From: Shewanella psychromarinicola
Lineage (GTDB): Bacteria > Pseudomonadota > Gammaproteobacteria > Enterobacterales > Shewanellaceae
Assembly (NCBI RefSeq): GCF_003855155.1
Contig: NZ_CP034073.1
Location: 2,170,001 to 2,234,000 of the forward strand
Direction: 5' to 3'
Length of the DNA stretch: 64,000 nt
Within the stretch, counting starts at the first letter, position 1; every line of letters begins with the position of its first letter. Made by a program: the position numbers and the translations under genes. This document shows, in pieces, positions 61,816 through 64,000 of the stretch. The notes under the pieces are model-generated. The model ran no database searches and had not been told where the DNA came from. It was given only the letters and a program-made list of their open reading frames with translations.

Positions 61816-63315
61816 TTATTTCATCGTCGGCATAATAAAAGCCGAAGGTTCGTTATTGTCGATTTTTGCTTGTGGCCAGCGGGCGGTAATGGCTTTTCGC
61901 TTAGTATAAAAACGCACTCCATCTGGACCATGCATGTGTAGCGGTCCAAATAGCGATCGTTTCCAACCGCCAAAGCTATGAAATGCCATCGGTACTGGGA
62001 TCGGCACATTAACGCCGACCATGCCCACTTCAACATGGTGACAAAAGTGGCGTGCAACTTGGCCGCTTTGAGTAAAAATAGCTGTACCATTGCCAAATTC
62101 GTGTTGGTTGATCAGTGCCAACCCATCGGCATAGTTATCGACTCGGACGATAGCTAACACAGGACCAAAAATTTCTTGTTGGTAAATGCTCATCGTTGGC
62201 GTGACATGATCAAATAAGCACGCCCCTAAAAAGTAACCTTGCTGGTGATCGCTAATACTAATATCGCGGCCATCAACCACTAAGGTCGCGCCTTCATTCA
62301 CGCCAGCTTCAACATAGTCGCGTACTTTGGCTAAGTGCTGAGCTGAAATTAACGGTCCCATGTCCATTTCTGGGGTAATACCACTGCCCACCTTTAAGGC
62401 ACTAATTTGCGGTAATAATGCAGTGACTAATTTGTCGCCGACATCGCCTACGGCCAATACCACTGAAATGGCCATACAACGTTCACCTGCACTCCCATAT
62501 GCCGCACCCATTAACGCATTCACGGCTTGGTCTAAGTCAGCATCTGGCATTAATAGCATGTGATTTTTAGCCCCACCCAATGCTTGCACCCGTTTACCGT
62601 GAGCAGAGGCTGTGGTGTAAATGTATTCGGCAATCGGAGTTGAGCCAACAAAACTGATGGCGTGTACATCGGGGTGGGTCAGTAAGGCATCAACCGCTTC
62701 TTTATCGCCGTTGATGACATTAAATATGCCATTAGGCAAACCCGCTTGCTTAAGTAATTGGGCAAGGAACATCACTGCACTAGGGTCTTTTTCAGACGGT
62801 TTCATGATAAAAGCATTACCGCAGGCTATGGCGATGGGGAACATCCACATCGGTACCATGACCGGAAAGTTAAACGGCGAAATGCCTGCGACAACCCCCA
62901 AAGATTGGTTGACTGACCATGAATCAACGCCGCCACCGACTTGTTGAGTGTGTTCGCCTTTGAGTAAATGTGGAATACCGCAAGCAAACTCAACCACTTC
63001 GAGTCCTCGAGTGATTTCACCTTTGGCATCGTCTAGCACTTTGCCATGCTCAAGGGTAATAAGTTTGGCCAATTCATCAACATGTTGTTCGACTAAGGCT
63101 TTAAATTTGAATAATACCCGGGCACGATTCAGTGGCGTGACTTGCGACCAAGTTTGATAGGCATTTTTGGCAGCAGCTATCGCCAAGCTGACTTCATCGT
63201 GACTCGCCAATGATACTTGGCCACGGGCTTCACCGGTTGCGGGATCATAGATCCTTTGATTGCGCTGACTGGCTGGCGTGTGTTGTCCATCGACAAAATG
63301 AGTGATGTTAAGCAT
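61816..63315 (-). CDS. bauC: CoA-acylating (methyl)malonate-semialdehyde dehydrogenase (MmsA/BauC)
   Basis: Converts malonate semialdehyde (or methylmalonate semialdehyde) with CoA and NAD to acetyl-CoA (or propionyl-CoA) and CO2. 499 aa of the aldehyde dehydrogenase superfamily: GVVAGISPFNFPVMVPMWMF, SFVGSTPIAEYIY, the catalytic Cys in GSAGERCMAIS and IFGPVLAIVR. It lacks the general-base Glu of hydrolytic ALDHs, as expected for MmsA. The adjacent class III aminotransferase and cupin favour beta-alanine catabolism over valine catabolism; mmsB is absent. Confidence 0.9.
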   Translation of the reverse strand: MLNITHFVDGQHTPASQRNQRIYDPATGEARGQVSLASHDEVSLAIAAAKNAYQTWSQVTPLNRARVLFKFKALVEQHVDELAKLITLEHGKVLDDAKGEITRGLEVVEFACGIPHLLKGEHTQQVGGGVDSWSVNQSLGVVAGISPFNFPVMVPMWMFPIAIACGNAFIMKPSEKDPSAVMFLAQLLKQAGLPNGIFNVINGDKEAVDALLTHPDVHAISFVGSTPIAEYIYTTASAHGKRVQALGGAKNHMLLMPDADLDQAVNALMGAAYGSAGERCMAISVVLAVGDVGDKLVTALLPQISALKVGSGITPEMDMGPLISAQHLAKVRDYVEAGVNEGATLVVDGRDISISDHQQGYFLGACLFDHVTPTMSIYQQEIFGPVLAIVRVDNYADGLALINQHEFGNGTAIFTQSGQVARHFCHHVEVGMVGVNVPIPVPMAFHSFGGWKRSLFGPLHMHGPDGVRFYTKRKAITARWPQAKIDNNEPSAFIMPTMK

Positions 63316-63380
63316 GAACAGGATCCTTTTAAGCCAAATATGTATTCAAAAAGTGTATTAAAAAAGTGTATTCAAAAACA

Positions 63381-64000
63381 TTAACCAACAGCGTTAATTG
63401 CATCGCTAATGTGATTAACCATGTCGTCGATTTGTGACTTCTCGACAATCAGTGGCGGCGATAATGCGATAATGTCAGCGGTTGCCCGCACCAACGCGCC
63501 ATGTCTAAAGCAGTGATCAAAAATGGCATAACCTCGTTTACCCACGCCTTTATCGCTCGGCGCCAGTTGAATACCGGCAACTAAACCGGTATTACGAATA
63601 TCAATTACGTTGGCTAGTCCTTTAAGGCTGTGAACCGCTTGCTCAAAATAAGACTCAAGACCTTTAGCGCGCTCAAATAATTTTTCATCTTCATATATCG
63701 ATAAGGTTGCCAGTGCTGAAGCCGCCGCCACCGGATGGCCTGAATAGGTGTAACCATGGAAAAACTCAATTAATTCATCAGGGCCATGCATACAAGTGTC
63801 GTGAATGGTATTACTGACAAACACTGCGCCCATTGGAATAGCACCATTATTAATGGCTTTGGCAGTGGTGATCATGTCTGGGGTGACTTGCCAACGTTCA
63901 CTAGCAAAAGCGGCACCAAGACGGCCAAATCCGGTGATCACTTCATCAAAAATAAGCAAAATACCGTGCTTTTGAGTGATTTCACGTAGGCGCTTTAGGT
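63381..64000 (-). CDS. bauA: Beta-alanine/omega-amino acid--pyruvate transaminase, 5' part outside window
   Basis: PLP-dependent class III aminotransferase; only the C-terminal 206 codons are present, and the frame is open to base 64000. The PLP-binding Asp lies in LLIFDEVITGFGRLG. The catalytic Lys is in MITTAKAINNGAIPMGAV, followed by YTYSGHPVAAASALATL. The C-terminus has the usual LSPPLIVEKSQIDDMV. With bauC and bauB downstream it likely starts beta-alanine degradation. Related enzymes act on other omega-amines, so the substrate is inferred from context. Confidence 0.88.
   Translation of the reverse strand, partial: LKRLREITQKHGILLIFDEVITGFGRLGAAFASERWQVTPDMITTAKAINNGAIPMGAVFVSNTIHDTCMHGPDELIEFFHGYTYSGHPVAAASALATLSIYEDEKLFERAKGLESYFEQAVHSLKGLANVIDIRNTGLVAGIQLAPSDKGVGKRGYAIFDHCFRHGALVRATADIIALSPPLIVEKSQIDDMVNHISDAINAVG

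Overview
The window looks like the chromosome of a marine gammaproteobacterium, most probably a Shewanella. This is inferred from the lptD-surA-pdxA-rsmA order, a NrfA nitrite reductase, a TorF-type porin, DUF3634 and DUF3833 proteins and the general base and codon use. No rRNA or tRNA gene, CRISPR array or prophage is visible. No database search was possible, so family names rest on recognised motifs.

Bases 1-16600 are mostly core genome. On the minus strand lptD-surA-pdxA-rsmA cover outer-membrane biogenesis, vitamin B6 synthesis and 16S rRNA methylation. Divergent from lptD is amgK-murU (cell-wall sugar recycling), followed by djlA, a D-2-hydroxyacid dehydrogenase and a small unknown gene. 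Then come purT, a secreted peroxiredoxin-like protein, an RhlE-type RNA helicase, a spermidine-synthase-like protein and an NCS2 purine permease. A 12-bp tandem repeat lies beside the permease.

Bases 17000-24600 are a mobile-element cluster. An IS110-family element of the IS1111 group, with 12-bp subterminal inverted repeats, is interrupted by a complete IS66-family element. The IS66 ends and 8-bp target duplication can be read exactly. The IS66 lies in the noncoding arm where IS1111-group elements encode their guide (bridge/seek) RNA. A small membrane protein and an acetoin/diacetyl reductase separate this nest from a complete ISAs1-family element with a 10-bp target duplication.

Bases 24800-36900 are accessory and low in gene density. 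They hold a secreted protein made of two copies of one domain, a long RecX-like protein, a chemoreceptor, an MscS-like channel, a LysR regulator divergent from a purine nucleoside phosphorylase (xapR/xapA-like), an old-yellow-enzyme-family reductase, YbjQ and PsiE. Several gene-poor stretches contain possible gene remnants.

Bases 36900-52300 return to housekeeping: two divergent M24 peptidases, an FKBP isomerase, DUF1294, DUF418, SPFH and hotdog-fold proteins, a DUF368 undecaprenyl-phosphate carrier (PopT family), a DUF523/DUF1722 protein paired with a photolyase, and NnrS followed by NrfA. A good NsrR-like palindrome lies before nnrS.

Bases 52400-59200 are one eight-gene plus-strand cluster: NTF2-like, SDR, FAD oxidoreductase, DUF1365, CFA-like methyltransferase, DUF2878, chalcone-isomerase-like and DUF3833. 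It resembles the ChrR/RpoE-type lipid-modification cluster linked to singlet oxygen and furan fatty acids, but no sigma factor or anti-sigma gene is next to it. After it come DUF3634, an array of 38-bp structured repeats and a TorF porin. The window ends in a bauA-bauC-bauB-like beta-alanine catabolic operon whose first gene runs off the right edge.
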